Positions 38,582-46,895 of a stretch of DNA of 64,000 nucleotides are shown here, piece by piece. The notes below the pieces were generated by a model. That model had not been told where the DNA came from. It saw only the letters and a program-made list of their open reading frames with translations, and made no database searches. A program made the translations under genes and the position numbers. Within the stretch, counting starts at the first letter, position 1; each line of letters starts with the position of its first letter. The stretch is from Clostridium sp. 1001275B_160808_H3 (GTDB lineage: Bacteria > Bacillota > Clostridia > Clostridiales > Clostridiaceae), in assembly GCF_015550425.1 (NCBI RefSeq), contig NZ_JADNAT010000012.1:60413-124412 (forward strand). The letters are read 5' to 3'.

Positions 38582-39418
38582 TTAATAATCTGCAAAGCCT
38601 TTACCTAGTGCTTCCGTTGATTCACTTACCGTTAAGAATGCTTCTGGGTTGTTATTTTTTATAAATTGCTTTAGAGTTATAAATTGCTTTGATGATAATA
38701 CAGTATACACTACCGTCATATTCTCTTTTGTATATCCACCTTTTCCCACTAATATTGTACATCCTCTATCAATATCATTATTTATAAAATCTACAACTAA
38801 CTTTTCCTTATTTGTAATTATAAATACTTGCTTAACAGGATTTAATCCAGCGATAAATTTATCAACCAATATTCCTATTAATATTGCACTTAAAAGTCCG
38901 AATAACCCCTTTTCTACACCAAATGAATATATAGCAAGCAAAGTTACTGTACAATCAGCTAATAATAATCCTTGCCCTATTGGTAAATGAAAAAACTTAT
39001 TAATAATTTTAGCTATTATACTAGTTCCACCTGTTGAGGCATCTTGATAAAAAGTAATTGCTGTTCCAAACGCTAATACTGCTGAACCAAACACACAAGC
39101 TAAAAACAAATTATCTGTTATTGCTTTTGGCTCAAAAAACGCTTCAAAAAACCACATTATTACTGACATCATTATGGTCGCATATATACTCTTTGCTCCA
39201 AAAGATCCCCCAATTAAGAAAAATGCAAGAGCAAATAAAATAAAATTAAATATAAGAACTAATATACTTGGATTAATATCTATTAATTGGTTTATAGCTA
39301 AAGCTAAACCTGAAACTCCACCTGCTGCTATATCGAGTGGAAAGAAAAAATATTCTAGTCCAAAAGCAACTATTGCTACTCCTATTGTAGATAAAATATA
39401 TTCTTTTAATTTTTTCAT
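38582..39418 (-). CDS. YitT family membrane protein (copy 1)
   Basis: This 278-residue protein has five to six N-terminal membrane segments (DUF161/YitT_membrane) and a C-terminal soluble DUF2179 domain of about 80 residues (for example GCTILVGKGGYTKENMTVVYTVLS). The function of YitT proteins is not established. It is a close paralogue of the next gene, and both share the phrase IAAGG after EYFF. The two copies are 46 bp apart in the same direction, consistent with a tandem duplication. Confidence 0.85.
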   Translation of the reverse strand: MKKLKEYILSTIGVAIVAFGLEYFFFPLDIAAGGVSGLALAINQLIDINPSILVLIFNFILFALAFFLIGGSFGAKSIYATIMMSVIMWFFEAFFEPKAITDNLFLACVFGSAVLAFGTAITFYQDASTGGTSIIAKIINKFFHLPIGQGLLLADCTVTLLAIYSFGVEKGLFGLLSAILIGILVDKFIAGLNPVKQVFIITNKEKLVVDFINNDIDRGCTILVGKGGYTKENMTVVYTVLSSKQFITLKQFIKNNNPEAFLTVSESTEALGKGFADY

Positions 39419-39464
39419 ACGTCCTGTTCTTCTCCTCCTAAATAAATAGTCCCATCCTCAACTA

Positions 39465-40310
39465 TTATTGTATATTTTTAAAACCTTCTCCCATAACCTC
39501 ATGAACTTCACCAACTGTTATGAATGCTTTTTCATCTACTTTTCCTATGTATTGCTTCAATTTTATAAACTCGCTTCTTCCTAAAACTGCATATAAAACG
39601 TAAATATCTTTTTCTGTAAAGCCACCAACACCTTTTAAATATGTGCATCCTCTTTCTAAGTCATTCATTATAAACTTTGCAATATCTTTATGCTTACTAC
39701 TTATAATCGTTACTTCTTTACATGCATGGAATCCTTCAATCACCTTATCAATTGCAATTCCATTAATTATTACTGAAAGAAGTCCATATAACCCTATATT
39801 TATACCAAAAGTAATAGCCCCCAATAAGGTTACTATAAAATCTACAGCTAATAAAGACTTACCTATATCAATGTGAAAAAATTTATTTAGTATCTTAGCT
39901 ATTGTATCTGTACCTCCAGTTGATGCATTAGCATTAAATACTATAGCCATACCTATTGCAGTAATTAAAGTTCCAAATATTGAAGCTAACATTAAATCAT
40001 TTGTTATAGCTTGAGGATTAAAGAATTTTTCAATTATAGTCATCATTCCCGCTAAACTAAAACTTGAAACTATAGTCTTTACTCCAAAATTTTTTCCAAG
40101 AAAAATAAACCCAACAACAAACAACAACAAATCCATAATAAATACTAAAGGCCCAGTTGATATAGCTGGTATATAATAATTTATTACTATTGCAAGACCT
40201 GTTAGCCCCCCTGCTGCAATATTGTTAGGTATAAAGAAATATTCTAAAGATAGTGCAACTAAGAATACCCCTAGCAATATTAATACATATTCTTTTATTT
40301 TATCATTCAT
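39465..40310 (-). CDS. YitT family membrane protein (copy 2)
   Basis: This 281-residue paralogue of the neighbouring gene has the same layout: hydrophobic YitT region with SLEYFFIPNNIAAGG, then a DUF2179 domain (GCTYLKGVGGFTEKDIYVLYAVL). GAAAGGGGGAT precedes the ATG. Divergence is spread through the whole length, so the duplication is not recent. Confidence 0.85.
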   Translation of the reverse strand: MNDKIKEYVLILLGVFLVALSLEYFFIPNNIAAGGLTGLAIVINYYIPAISTGPLVFIMDLLLFVVGFIFLGKNFGVKTIVSSFSLAGMMTIIEKFFNPQAITNDLMLASIFGTLITAIGMAIVFNANASTGGTDTIAKILNKFFHIDIGKSLLAVDFIVTLLGAITFGINIGLYGLLSVIINGIAIDKVIEGFHACKEVTIISSKHKDIAKFIMNDLERGCTYLKGVGGFTEKDIYVLYAVLGRSEFIKLKQYIGKVDEKAFITVGEVHEVMGEGFKNIQ

Positions 40311-40465
40311 ATATATCCCCCTTTCTTAGAGAATTTTTATTATTTTTCCTCATTTTATTATTTTCTATCCAAACCTTATATTAATATTTTCTTACAATAA
40401 TTAAATAAACTTCATTTACTATTATATTACTAATTTTATTAATTGTAATTTAAAATTTAAAATAA

Positions 40466-40491
40466 AAAGCTGTAGATAATTCTACAGCTTT
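40466..40491 (-). terminator. Transketolase operon terminator
   Basis: A perfect 11-bp stem AAAGCTGTAGA/TCTACAGCTTT with a TAAT loop is followed by TTTTATTTTAAAT on the minus strand. Confidence 0.85.
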
Positions 40492-40546
40492 AGTGGTAAA
40501 TATAGCTATTTTTAGTGATCTATTTTAAATTATTATAGTAAGCTTA

Positions 40547-41491
40547 TTATTTTTTTAAAGAAATTGCTTTTTTAGCTTTTTCTGCAACATTAGTAGCTGT
40601 CAATCCATATTTCTCTAATAATTGGTTTGGCAATCCACTTTCTCCAAATACATCATTTACTCCAACCTTTAATACTGGTACTGGAATTTCTTCTGTTATT
40701 ATTTCTGATACTGCTGAGCCAAGACCTCCAATTATGCTATGCTCTTCAACAGTAACTATAGCACCTGTTTCTTTTGCAGCCTTAACTAATATTTCTCTAT
40801 CTATAGGCTTTAATGTATGAATATTCACTACCCTTGCATTAATTCCTTCTTTTTTTAATTCTTCCTTTGCTTCTAATGCAACATCTACCATTATTCCTGT
40901 TGCAACTATTGTCACGTCATTTCCTTCAGTTAATGTTACACCTTTTCCTATTTTAAATTCATAAGTTTTTTCATCATTTATAACATTCACTGCTGCTCTT
41001 CCCAATCTAACATAACATGGCCCATCATATTCTGCAATTGCCTTAATAGCTGCTTCAGTTTCTACAGCATCTGCAGGGCATATTACAGTCATATTAGGAA
41101 TACTTCTCATTAAAGCTAAATCTTCTATAGCTTGATGAGATGCCCCGTCTTCTCCTACTGTTAATCCAGCATGAGTTGCACATATTTTAACATTTAACTT
41201 TGGGTAACAAATAGAGTTTCTAATTTGCTCAAATGCTCTTCCTGCTGCAAACATAGCAAAAGTGCTCACATAAGGTACTTTACCACAAGTAGATAAACCT
41301 GCAGCAACTCCCATCATATTTCCTTCTGCTATTCCCATATTAAAAAATCTTTCTTCGCAAACAGCTTTAAAATCTGCAGTTTTTGTAGATTTCGAAAGAT
41401 CTGCATCTAAAACTACTATATTTTCATTTACGTTTGCTAATGATGCTAACGCTTTTCCATAAGCTTCTCTTGTTGCAATCTTCTTACTCAT
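40547..41491 (-). CDS. Transketolase, C-terminal subunit
   Basis: This is the pyrimidine-binding and C-terminal half of a split transketolase, 314 residues. It has GIAEGNMMGVAAGLS and THAGLTVGEDGASHQAIEDL, the glutamate/histidine region that contacts thiamine diphosphate, and the transketolase C domain around VEEHSIIGGLGSAV. With the upstream gene it forms the two-chain enzyme moving two-carbon units in the pentose phosphate pathway. The start overlaps the upstream stop (TAATG). Confidence 0.92.
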   Translation of the reverse strand: MSKKIATREAYGKALASLANVNENIVVLDADLSKSTKTADFKAVCEERFFNMGIAEGNMMGVAAGLSTCGKVPYVSTFAMFAAGRAFEQIRNSICYPKLNVKICATHAGLTVGEDGASHQAIEDLALMRSIPNMTVICPADAVETEAAIKAIAEYDGPCYVRLGRAAVNVINDEKTYEFKIGKGVTLTEGNDVTIVATGIMVDVALEAKEELKKEGINARVVNIHTLKPIDREILVKAAKETGAIVTVEEHSIIGGLGSAVSEIITEEIPVPVLKVGVNDVFGESGLPNQLLEKYGLTATNVAEKAKKAISLKK

Positions 41492-42315
41492 TAATTGTTA
41501 CCTCCAATTTCTGCTAGTGCTTGCTCACATTGTTCTTTACTTGGTGCTGTTCCATGCCATGCTGCTTGATTCTCCATAAATGAAACACCTTTTCCTTTTA
41601 TTGTCTTACATACAACTACAGTTGGCTTTCCTTTGCAATTTTTAGCTTTTTCTATTGCATTAAGTATTTCATCTATATCATGACCATCTATAACCAAAAC
41701 ATTCCAACCAAAAGCTTCGAACTTTTTATCTATTGGTGAAGGATTCATAACTTTTGTTATATCTCCATCTATTTGTAATCCATTAAAATCAATAAATGCA
41801 GTTAAATTATCTAACTTATAATGAGCTGCTGACATAGCAGCTTCCCAAACTTGACCTTCCTCAAGCTCTCCATCGCCTAAAAGTGTATAAACTCTATAAT
41901 TTTTATTATCTATCTTTCCGGCTAAAGACATTCCTACAGCTACTGAAATACCTTGACCTAATGATCCAGTAGACATATCTACTCCAGGTAAGCATTTCAT
42001 ACTTGGGTGTCCTTGTAATCTTGATCCAATCTTTCTTAAAGTATTTAACTCCTCAACAGGAAAATATCCGCTTCTCGCCAATACACTATATAAAACAGGA
42101 GCTGCATGACCTTTAGATAAAACAAATCTATCTCTTTCTGCATCCTTAGGATTTTTCGGATCTATGTTCATTTCTCCAAAAAATAATGTAGTTAGTATAT
42201 CTGCCGCTGATAATGAACCACCTGGATGCCCTGAACATGATTCTGTCAACATTGAAACTATATCTCCACGTACAGTTTTAGCTAATGACCTTAATTCTTC
42301 AACATTTTTAATCAT
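41491..42315 (-). CDS. Transketolase, N-terminal subunit
   Basis: This is the thiamine-diphosphate-binding half of a split transketolase, 274 residues, with GHPGGSLSAADIL, SKGHAAPVLYS and the metal/ThDP motif GDGELEEGQVWEAAMSA. Residues that lie in one chain in E. coli TktA are divided between this and the next gene, a common clostridial arrangement. AGGAGG lies before the ATG. Sugar range (classic transketolase or a related activity) cannot be settled from sequence. Confidence 0.92.
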   Translation of the reverse strand: MIKNVEELRSLAKTVRGDIVSMLTESCSGHPGGSLSAADILTTLFFGEMNIDPKNPKDAERDRFVLSKGHAAPVLYSVLARSGYFPVEELNTLRKIGSRLQGHPSMKCLPGVDMSTGSLGQGISVAVGMSLAGKIDNKNYRVYTLLGDGELEEGQVWEAAMSAAHYKLDNLTAFIDFNGLQIDGDITKVMNPSPIDKKFEAFGWNVLVIDGHDIDEILNAIEKAKNCKGKPTVVVCKTIKGKGVSFMENQAAWHGTAPSKEQCEQALAEIGGNN

Positions 42316-42449
42316 TTTATATCCTCCTAAGATTTTAATTTACCTGTAACTATATTGTGCTATATTTTCTAAAATTATTTTAGCATAATATAATTCTTTT
42401 GTATATACTATTTATTTTATTTTTTATAATAAGATATATATTTTCGCTA

Positions 42450-42485
42450 AAAGTGATATACTATTACCATATAGTATATCACTTT
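42450..42485. repeat. 15-bp perfect palindrome upstream of transketolase
   Basis: Arms AAAGTGATATACTAT and ATAGTATATCACTTT surround a 6-nt spacer. It lies between the mazF terminator and the transketolase leader. It could be a bidirectional terminator (T-run follows on the plus strand) or an operator. Confidence 0.5.
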
Positions 42486-42509
42486 ATTCTTTTTTATATA
42501 AAAATAAAA

Positions 42510-42530
42510 GAAACCCATTGTGGGTTCCTT
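42510..42530 (-). terminator. Toxin-antitoxin operon terminator
   Basis: GAACCCA/TGGGTTT-type stem with a short loop followed by CTTTTATTTTT on the minus strand, about 36 nt past the mazF stop. Confidence 0.75.
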
Positions 42531-42566
42531 AAGTATTTAATATACTCTTTTATAATAAATAAAACT

Positions 42567-42920
42567 TTATGCAAGATTTAAACTAATTAATAAAGCTTTA
42601 TTAACTTTTTTCATGTCAGCATCTGTCATATGCCCTATTTTTTCTTTTAATCTTTTTTTATCCAAAGTCCTTACCTGCTCTAATAAAACAACAGAATCTC
42701 TATTTAATCCATATTCTTCTGAAGAAATTTCAACATGAGTAGGTAACTTTGCCTTATTAATCTGTGATGTTATAGCTGCTACTATAACTGTTGGACTATA
42801 CTTATTACCTATATCATTTTGAATTATTATAACTGGTCTAATTCCACCTTGCTCTGAACCAATAACAGGACTTAAATCTGCATAAAAAATATCCCCTCTT
42901 TTTACTACCATAGTCGTCAT
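42567..42920 (-). CDS. ndoA: MazF/NdoA-type endoribonuclease toxin
   Basis: This is a PemK/MazF mRNA interferase of 117 residues. It has the hallmark [20 protein letters not shown], the active-site region RPVIIIQND and [10 protein letters not shown], and KTHVE-like PTHVEIS. In B. subtilis NdoA cuts mRNA at UACAU and is blocked by its antitoxin NdoAI. The open frame extends 7 codons upstream, but the ATG at 42920 follows the antitoxin stop by 8 nt with GGAG 12 nt away. It is cotranscribed with the upstream antitoxin. Confidence 0.93.
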   Translation of the reverse strand: MTTMVVKRGDIFYADLSPVIGSEQGGIRPVIIIQNDIGNKYSPTVIVAAITSQINKAKLPTHVEISSEEYGLNRDSVVLLEQVRTLDKKRLKEKIGHMTDADMKKVNKALLISLNLA

Positions 42921-42928
42921 TAGAAATA

Positions 42929-43171
42929 TCACACTCCGCAAAGCCAGTTCTCATATTCATTAATATCTGCACATCCGCACTCGAAAGGAAGTTGTGAAAG
43001 CTCCAAATTAATTTTTGCCATCTCTTCATAGCCAGCTTTCATTAATTTTAAAAATTCCATATTAAATTGATTTTCATTATATTCTATTAAATTACATTCA
43101 ATAAATTGACTATTTTTTTTAATTTTAACTGCATTTTTTATAAAATGTAGGTTTTTAACATTTTTAGACAT
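42929..43171 (-). CDS. Probable MazF antitoxin (NdoAI/MazE-like)
   Basis: This 80-residue protein directly precedes the toxin gene. Its second half ([19 protein letters not shown]) resembles the MKxGYxEMxxINLxLA segment of clostridial NdoAI antitoxins, which wraps MazF. The N-terminal half does not show a clear ribbon-helix-helix motif such as ISLP...L, so DNA binding may have diverged. CTGGAGGC precedes the ATG, and a consensus promoter lies about 40 nt upstream. Confidence 0.75.
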   Translation of the reverse strand: MSKNVKNLHFIKNAVKIKKNSQFIECNLIEYNENQFNMEFLKLMKAGYEEMAKINLELSQLPFECGCADINEYENWLCGV

Positions 43172-43209
43172 AATTTGCCTCCAGGTAGTAAAAATCTATG
43201 TATGAATAA

Positions 43210-43239
43210 ATTATATTGCAAATTATGTCACTTTGTCAA
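43210..43239 (-). promoter_or_regulatory. Toxin-antitoxin promoter
   Basis: Minus-strand TTGACA and TATAAT are separated by 18 nt, 39 nt upstream of the antitoxin ATG. This makes the toxin-antitoxin pair its own unit. Confidence 0.7.
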
Positions 43240-43492
43240 AACTTATGTTTCACTTTTTTTGATTAATTTTCTATTTTTATATTTTTTTGTATTTTTATAG
43301 CTTATTAAAAGAGAAATATTATAATTATTATTTTCTTCCCCTTTTTTATATTTGTTTGATTTTTATCTACCTGGCTTTTTATTTTTTCTTAATGTGAAAA
43401 CTATTTTTTATACTTATGTACTCCATTTTCTTTAACTTCTTAACGTGTACTAATATCAAATTTAAATATTGAACTGGTTATTTTTATTTTAT
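43240..43492. other. Gene-free gap where alr is expected
   Basis: Apart from the toxin-antitoxin promoter, this AT-rich gap between the GerS-like gene and the antitoxin holds no ORF or recognisable alanine racemase remnant. Confidence 0.5.
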
Positions 43493-44104
43493 TTACTCTA
43501 GCAATCCGCTTTCTAATTGCTTTAATTTTTCAAAATCTCTATATACAATTCTTATTCTGTCTTTTCCATCCTTATCATAAATAATAGCTCCTATTGGAGT
43601 TTTTTCTTGTTTATCAATAAAAATTTTAATTTTATCTAAATGATCATTTTTTAAAAACACTTCACATGTAAACTCTATATAAGCTGTATCTCCCCATTCT
43701 TCTTGTCCCTCTTTAATTCCATTTTCATCTATGGGATATGATAATAATTTATTTAAAAAGGCTAATGAATGTATCTCATCCATATCATCTTCCATAGCAT
43801 ATTCTTTATTTGAAATACTATCTTTCACTATAACTTTATTATCTTTATATATTTTTGATCTATCTTCCCCAAAATCAATTCTTCCACCAATATCTTTTAA
43901 ATAATATTGTGTAGTTTCCTCTCTCTCTTCTCCTCTAGCATTTTTCACTATATATTCTACTCTTGTACTATAGCATTCTATTTCTTTTAATGATTTTATT
44001 ATCTCCTCATTAGTTGGTTCTGCTGTAGCTCTAAATAATATTACTAAAATAATTGATATAAAAGGTATACATACCATAAGTATTAATAATAATTTCTTTT
44101 TCAT
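43493..44104 (-). CDS. LolA-like / GerS-like membrane-anchored protein
   Basis: This 203-residue protein has an N-terminal hydrophobic segment (about 5-25) and then a soluble region with alternating strands that fits the LolA-like fold of B. subtilis YdcC and the clostridial germination protein GerS. The cysteine near residue 12 is not in a good lipobox. Placement between nnr and a toxin-antitoxin pair parallels the ydcC position in B. subtilis. A sporulation or germination role is inferred from that synteny. AGGAGG precedes the ATG. Confidence 0.6.
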   Translation of the reverse strand: MKKKLLLILMVCIPFISIILVILFRATAEPTNEEIIKSLKEIECYSTRVEYIVKNARGEEREETTQYYLKDIGGRIDFGEDRSKIYKDNKVIVKDSISNKEYAMEDDMDEIHSLAFLNKLLSYPIDENGIKEGQEEWGDTAYIEFTCEVFLKNDHLDKIKIFIDKQEKTPIGAIIYDKDGKDRIRIVYRDFEKLKQLESGLLE

Positions 44105-44177
44105 AAATCCTCCTAAAGCTTTACTATTTATAATTACTAATATTAGCTTTAATCAGATTTTATTCATACTTTAATCC

Positions 44178-45674
44178 TTAACCAACTATATAATTCATAA
44201 CTTTAGATATATTTTCTATAACTTCAGATGCTACTGTACAATATTTTTCATGAGATGCAAATTCTCCTGCTAATCCATGTATATATGTGCCAAGTAAGGC
44301 TGAATTTATAAGTGAATGTCTCTGCCCTATTAAGGCTGAAATAATTCCAGTTAGACAATCCCCCATCCCCCCTGAAGCCATTTTACTATTACCTGAATTA
44401 TTTATGTAAACATCATTACCATCTGTGATTACAGTATTATATCCCTTCAATACAACTATAATCTCATTTTCCTTTGCATATCTCTTAGCTACCTCTATTC
44501 TATTATCCTCAACAAAAGATATAGATTTCCCTATAATCCTTGCCATTTCTCCCGGATGTGGAGTAAATATCGCTTTCCCCTTTAAAACATTCATAATATT
44601 CTTATCTCTTGACATTAATTGAAGTGCACCTGCATCAACTACGAAAAACTTATCCCCATAACTCCCTATATCACTCAATATATCCTTATATACTTTTTCT
44701 TCAGTCATGCCAGGGCCAATTGCAATTACATCAGAATCATTCAATATTTTTTTTACCTTATCAACCTCCTCTATATCTAAAGTCATCGCTTCAATCAACT
44801 TACAACTTAATTTATCTTGTACATATTTTGAAGATACTAAAGTTGTTAACCCAGCTCCTGATTTAACGCATGATTCAGTAACTATATATGCTGCTCCTGT
44901 ATATCCCTTACTACCTGCTAAAATCGCAATTTTTCCGTACTTTCCTTTATGACCATATAAACTTCTCTTTTTCAATAATTTTGAATATTGATCCCTATTT
45001 AAAATAAATATATTTTCCGAATTCACTCTCTTTACATACTCTGGGATACCTATATTTAATACATTAAGTTCCCCTAAATAACTTAATGCTTTATATTCAA
45101 TAAATCCCCTTTTTACCACTTCAAATGTATAAGTTATATCAGCTTCTATAGATGCTCCCATTATCTCCCCACTATCTGCATTTAACCCTGAAGGAACATC
45201 AATACTAACTTTCATATCAGAACATTCATTTATAATATTAATTAATTTTACATAAAAAGAATCTAAATTTCTGTTTAATCCTACTCCAAAAATACAATCT
45301 ATCGTAATGTTGTAATTACTAATTATGGGTATTAAACTTTTAATGTCTTCATCAGTAGATACATAAGTAATATTAGTAGTAATTTGTTTTAAAATATTTA
45401 GATTAATAGAAAAATCCTTAGAATATTTGCTATTTCTACTTATAATAACTACATGAACATCTTTGTTATTTAAAATTAATTTTCTTGCAATGGCTAATCC
45501 ATCCCCACCATTATTTCCGTTTCCACAAAAAACAATAAATTTTCCCCTTAAATTAATCACCTTATTTACTACTTCATTTGCTGCATTTTCCATGAGAACT
45601 ATGCTTGGTATACCAATCTCATCTATAGTATATTTATCTACTTTTTTACATTTATTTGTTGACATTATATACAT
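44178..45674 (-). CDS. nnr: Bifunctional NAD(P)H-hydrate repair enzyme
   Basis: This 498-residue fusion repairs hydrated NAD(P)H. The N-terminal YjeF epimerase domain (about 1-205) has FCGNGNNGGDGLAIAR, and the C-terminal ADP-dependent dehydratase domain has GSKGYTGAAYI, IGPGM, TPHPGEMARIIG and the catalytic ASGGMGDCLTG. The ATG shares a base with the acpS stop (TAATG), and GGAGG lies 7 nt before it, so the two are coupled. Confidence 0.94.
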   Translation of the reverse strand: MYIMSTNKCKKVDKYTIDEIGIPSIVLMENAANEVVNKVINLRGKFIVFCGNGNNGGDGLAIARKLILNNKDVHVVIISRNSKYSKDFSINLNILKQITTNITYVSTDEDIKSLIPIISNYNITIDCIFGVGLNRNLDSFYVKLINIINECSDMKVSIDVPSGLNADSGEIMGASIEADITYTFEVVKRGFIEYKALSYLGELNVLNIGIPEYVKRVNSENIFILNRDQYSKLLKKRSLYGHKGKYGKIAILAGSKGYTGAAYIVTESCVKSGAGLTTLVSSKYVQDKLSCKLIEAMTLDIEEVDKVKKILNDSDVIAIGPGMTEEKVYKDILSDIGSYGDKFFVVDAGALQLMSRDKNIMNVLKGKAIFTPHPGEMARIIGKSISFVEDNRIEVAKRYAKENEIIVVLKGYNTVITDGNDVYINNSGNSKMASGGMGDCLTGIISALIGQRHSLINSALLGTYIHGLAGEFASHEKYCTVASEVIENISKVMNYIVG

Positions 45675-46042
45675 TATGATTCCTCCAAAATAGCAAAAGC
45701 TATTGCTGATGTATTATTATGTGATATTGATAAATTCAATTTATATTCTTTTCCTATTAATTTATCTATATTATCACTTAAAAATACTACTGGTTTCCCT
45801 AACTCATCTCTTAAAACCTCTATTTCTCTTAACGAGAACCCCCTTATGCCTGTGCCAAATGATTTGCTTATTGCTTCTTTAGCTGCGAAATTTCCTGCAA
45901 TTACTTCTGCCCTCATGTTTCTTTCTTTAAACATTTCTATTTCTTTATTTGTAAATACCCTTTCTAAAAAACCATTTGTCTTTTCTACAGCTCTTTCTAT
46001 TCTATTTATTTCAATTATATCCGTTCCTATTCCAATTATCAT
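45674..46042 (-). CDS. acpS: Holo-[acyl-carrier-protein] synthase
   Basis: AcpS transfers phosphopantetheine from CoA to acyl carrier protein. The 122-residue protein has GIGTDIIEINRIE with the metal-binding aspartate, FAAKEAISKSFGTGI and the C-terminal LSISHNNTSAIAFAI. A GTG three codons upstream is possible, but GAGGTGA fits the ATG at 46042. It leads the acpS-nnr-GerS-like cluster. Confidence 0.95.
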   Translation of the reverse strand: MIIGIGTDIIEINRIERAVEKTNGFLERVFTNKEIEMFKERNMRAEVIAGNFAAKEAISKSFGTGIRGFSLREIEVLRDELGKPVVFLSDNIDKLIGKEYKLNLSISHNNTSAIAFAILEES

Positions 46043-46111
46043 AAAAATCACCTCTAATTATATTTTACTATAAATATTAGATTTTATATGATTTTTACTG
46101 TTACTTTAAAA

Positions 46112-46417
46112 TTACAAATTAAAATCTGATACATATTCATCAACATATTCTCCTAATATGTCAACAAGGTGTATTGGAGATACTTGATTATCATGTATCA
46201 AACTAAGAAGATCTTTAACTTTTTCTTCTATATTTGAAATCTTCTTAATTTCATCCCTTTCTATATTTATTACATTTCCTTCTATTAAATCTTGCCTTTC
46301 CGCTTCTATACCAAAAGCTTGTCCACCATAAAAATCCTCACTTATCATCCTATAAGCATATCTACTTTCTTTTTCTTCACTTTTTATAACATTATACAAG
46401 CTATCAACAATATACAT
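46112..46417 (-). CDS. DUF6514 family protein
   Basis: This is a 101-residue clostridial protein of unknown function. The C-terminal half has the family-like segment VSPIHLVDILGEYVDEYVSDF, and the middle has GIEAERQDLIEGNVINIERD. There is no membrane segment or signal peptide. GGGGG lies 9 nt before the ATG at 46417, chosen over an ATG 12 codons upstream. It is divergent from the flavodiiron gene and has a good -35 element (TTGACA) about 80 nt upstream. Confidence 0.75.
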   Translation of the reverse strand: MYIVDSLYNVIKSEEKESRYAYRMISEDFYGGQAFGIEAERQDLIEGNVINIERDEIKKISNIEEKVKDLLSLIHDNQVSPIHLVDILGEYVDEYVSDFNL

Positions 46418-46475
46418 TTCATTTCCCCCTTCATAAGCTACTAAATAGAACAATTAACTATTACATTAAAAACAT

Positions 46476-46503
46476 AACATAGATAATATCAAAAGAATGT
46501 CAA
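46476..46503 (-). promoter_or_regulatory. Candidate promoter of the DUF6514 gene
   Basis: Minus-strand TTGACA and TATGTT are separated by 16 nt, 58 nt upstream of the ATG. Confidence 0.4.
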
Positions 46504-46504
46504 A

Positions 46505-46633
46505 CATTGTTTGTCGTGTTTGCAAAATATTCCTCTAATTTTTTACATTATTTTCTCAACAATTTTAAAATATCCACATTTTATTAAGTTAAATAAAATA
46601 TTTGTCTAAAAATATCGTTTATCGTTTGTCGAA
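46505..46633. promoter_or_regulatory. CGACAAAC repeats with a Spo0A-like box
   Basis: In minus orientation CGACAAACAAT occurs at 46506-46516 and CGACAAACGAT at 46621-46631, the latter extended by another AAACGAT. The distal copy contains a perfect TGTCGAA (0A box) at 46627-46633 on the plus strand. The repeats lie in the 478-bp divergent region between the DUF6514 and flavodiiron genes. Confidence 0.4.
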
Positions 46634-46811
46634 TTTGGTCTTTTTCCCATTATTCGGTTTATCTAATTTATAGTTATATTGCTGATTTAGTAATAATATT
46701 AGCTTATTATTGTTAAAATATATTTAATGCTAGTATTTAAATATAAAAAAAATATTTTATATAATGTAAGAATATAAAATGTAAATTTATAATAAATATT
46801 TTAAATAGTTA

Positions 46812-46840
46812 TTGATATTGTTAATAATTAGACATATAAT
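46812..46840 (+). promoter_or_regulatory. Promoter of the flavodiiron fusion gene
   Basis: TTGATA and TATAAT are separated by 17 nt, about 56 nt upstream of the ATG. The same -35 and -10 words are used at bcp. Confidence 0.65.
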
Positions 46841-46848
46841 AATTTTTG

Positions 46849-46863
46849 TGATAATTATTATTA
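46849..46863 (+). promoter_or_regulatory. Fur/PerR-type operator of the flavodiiron gene
   Basis: TGATAATTATTATTA is a 7-1-7 palindrome matching 13 of 14 defined positions of the Fur box TGATAATNATTATCA and 12 of 14 of the PerR box. It covers the expected transcription start. Confidence 0.55.
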
Positions 46864-46895
46864 TATAATATTAATTTTAAGGCAGGTGTTGATTT

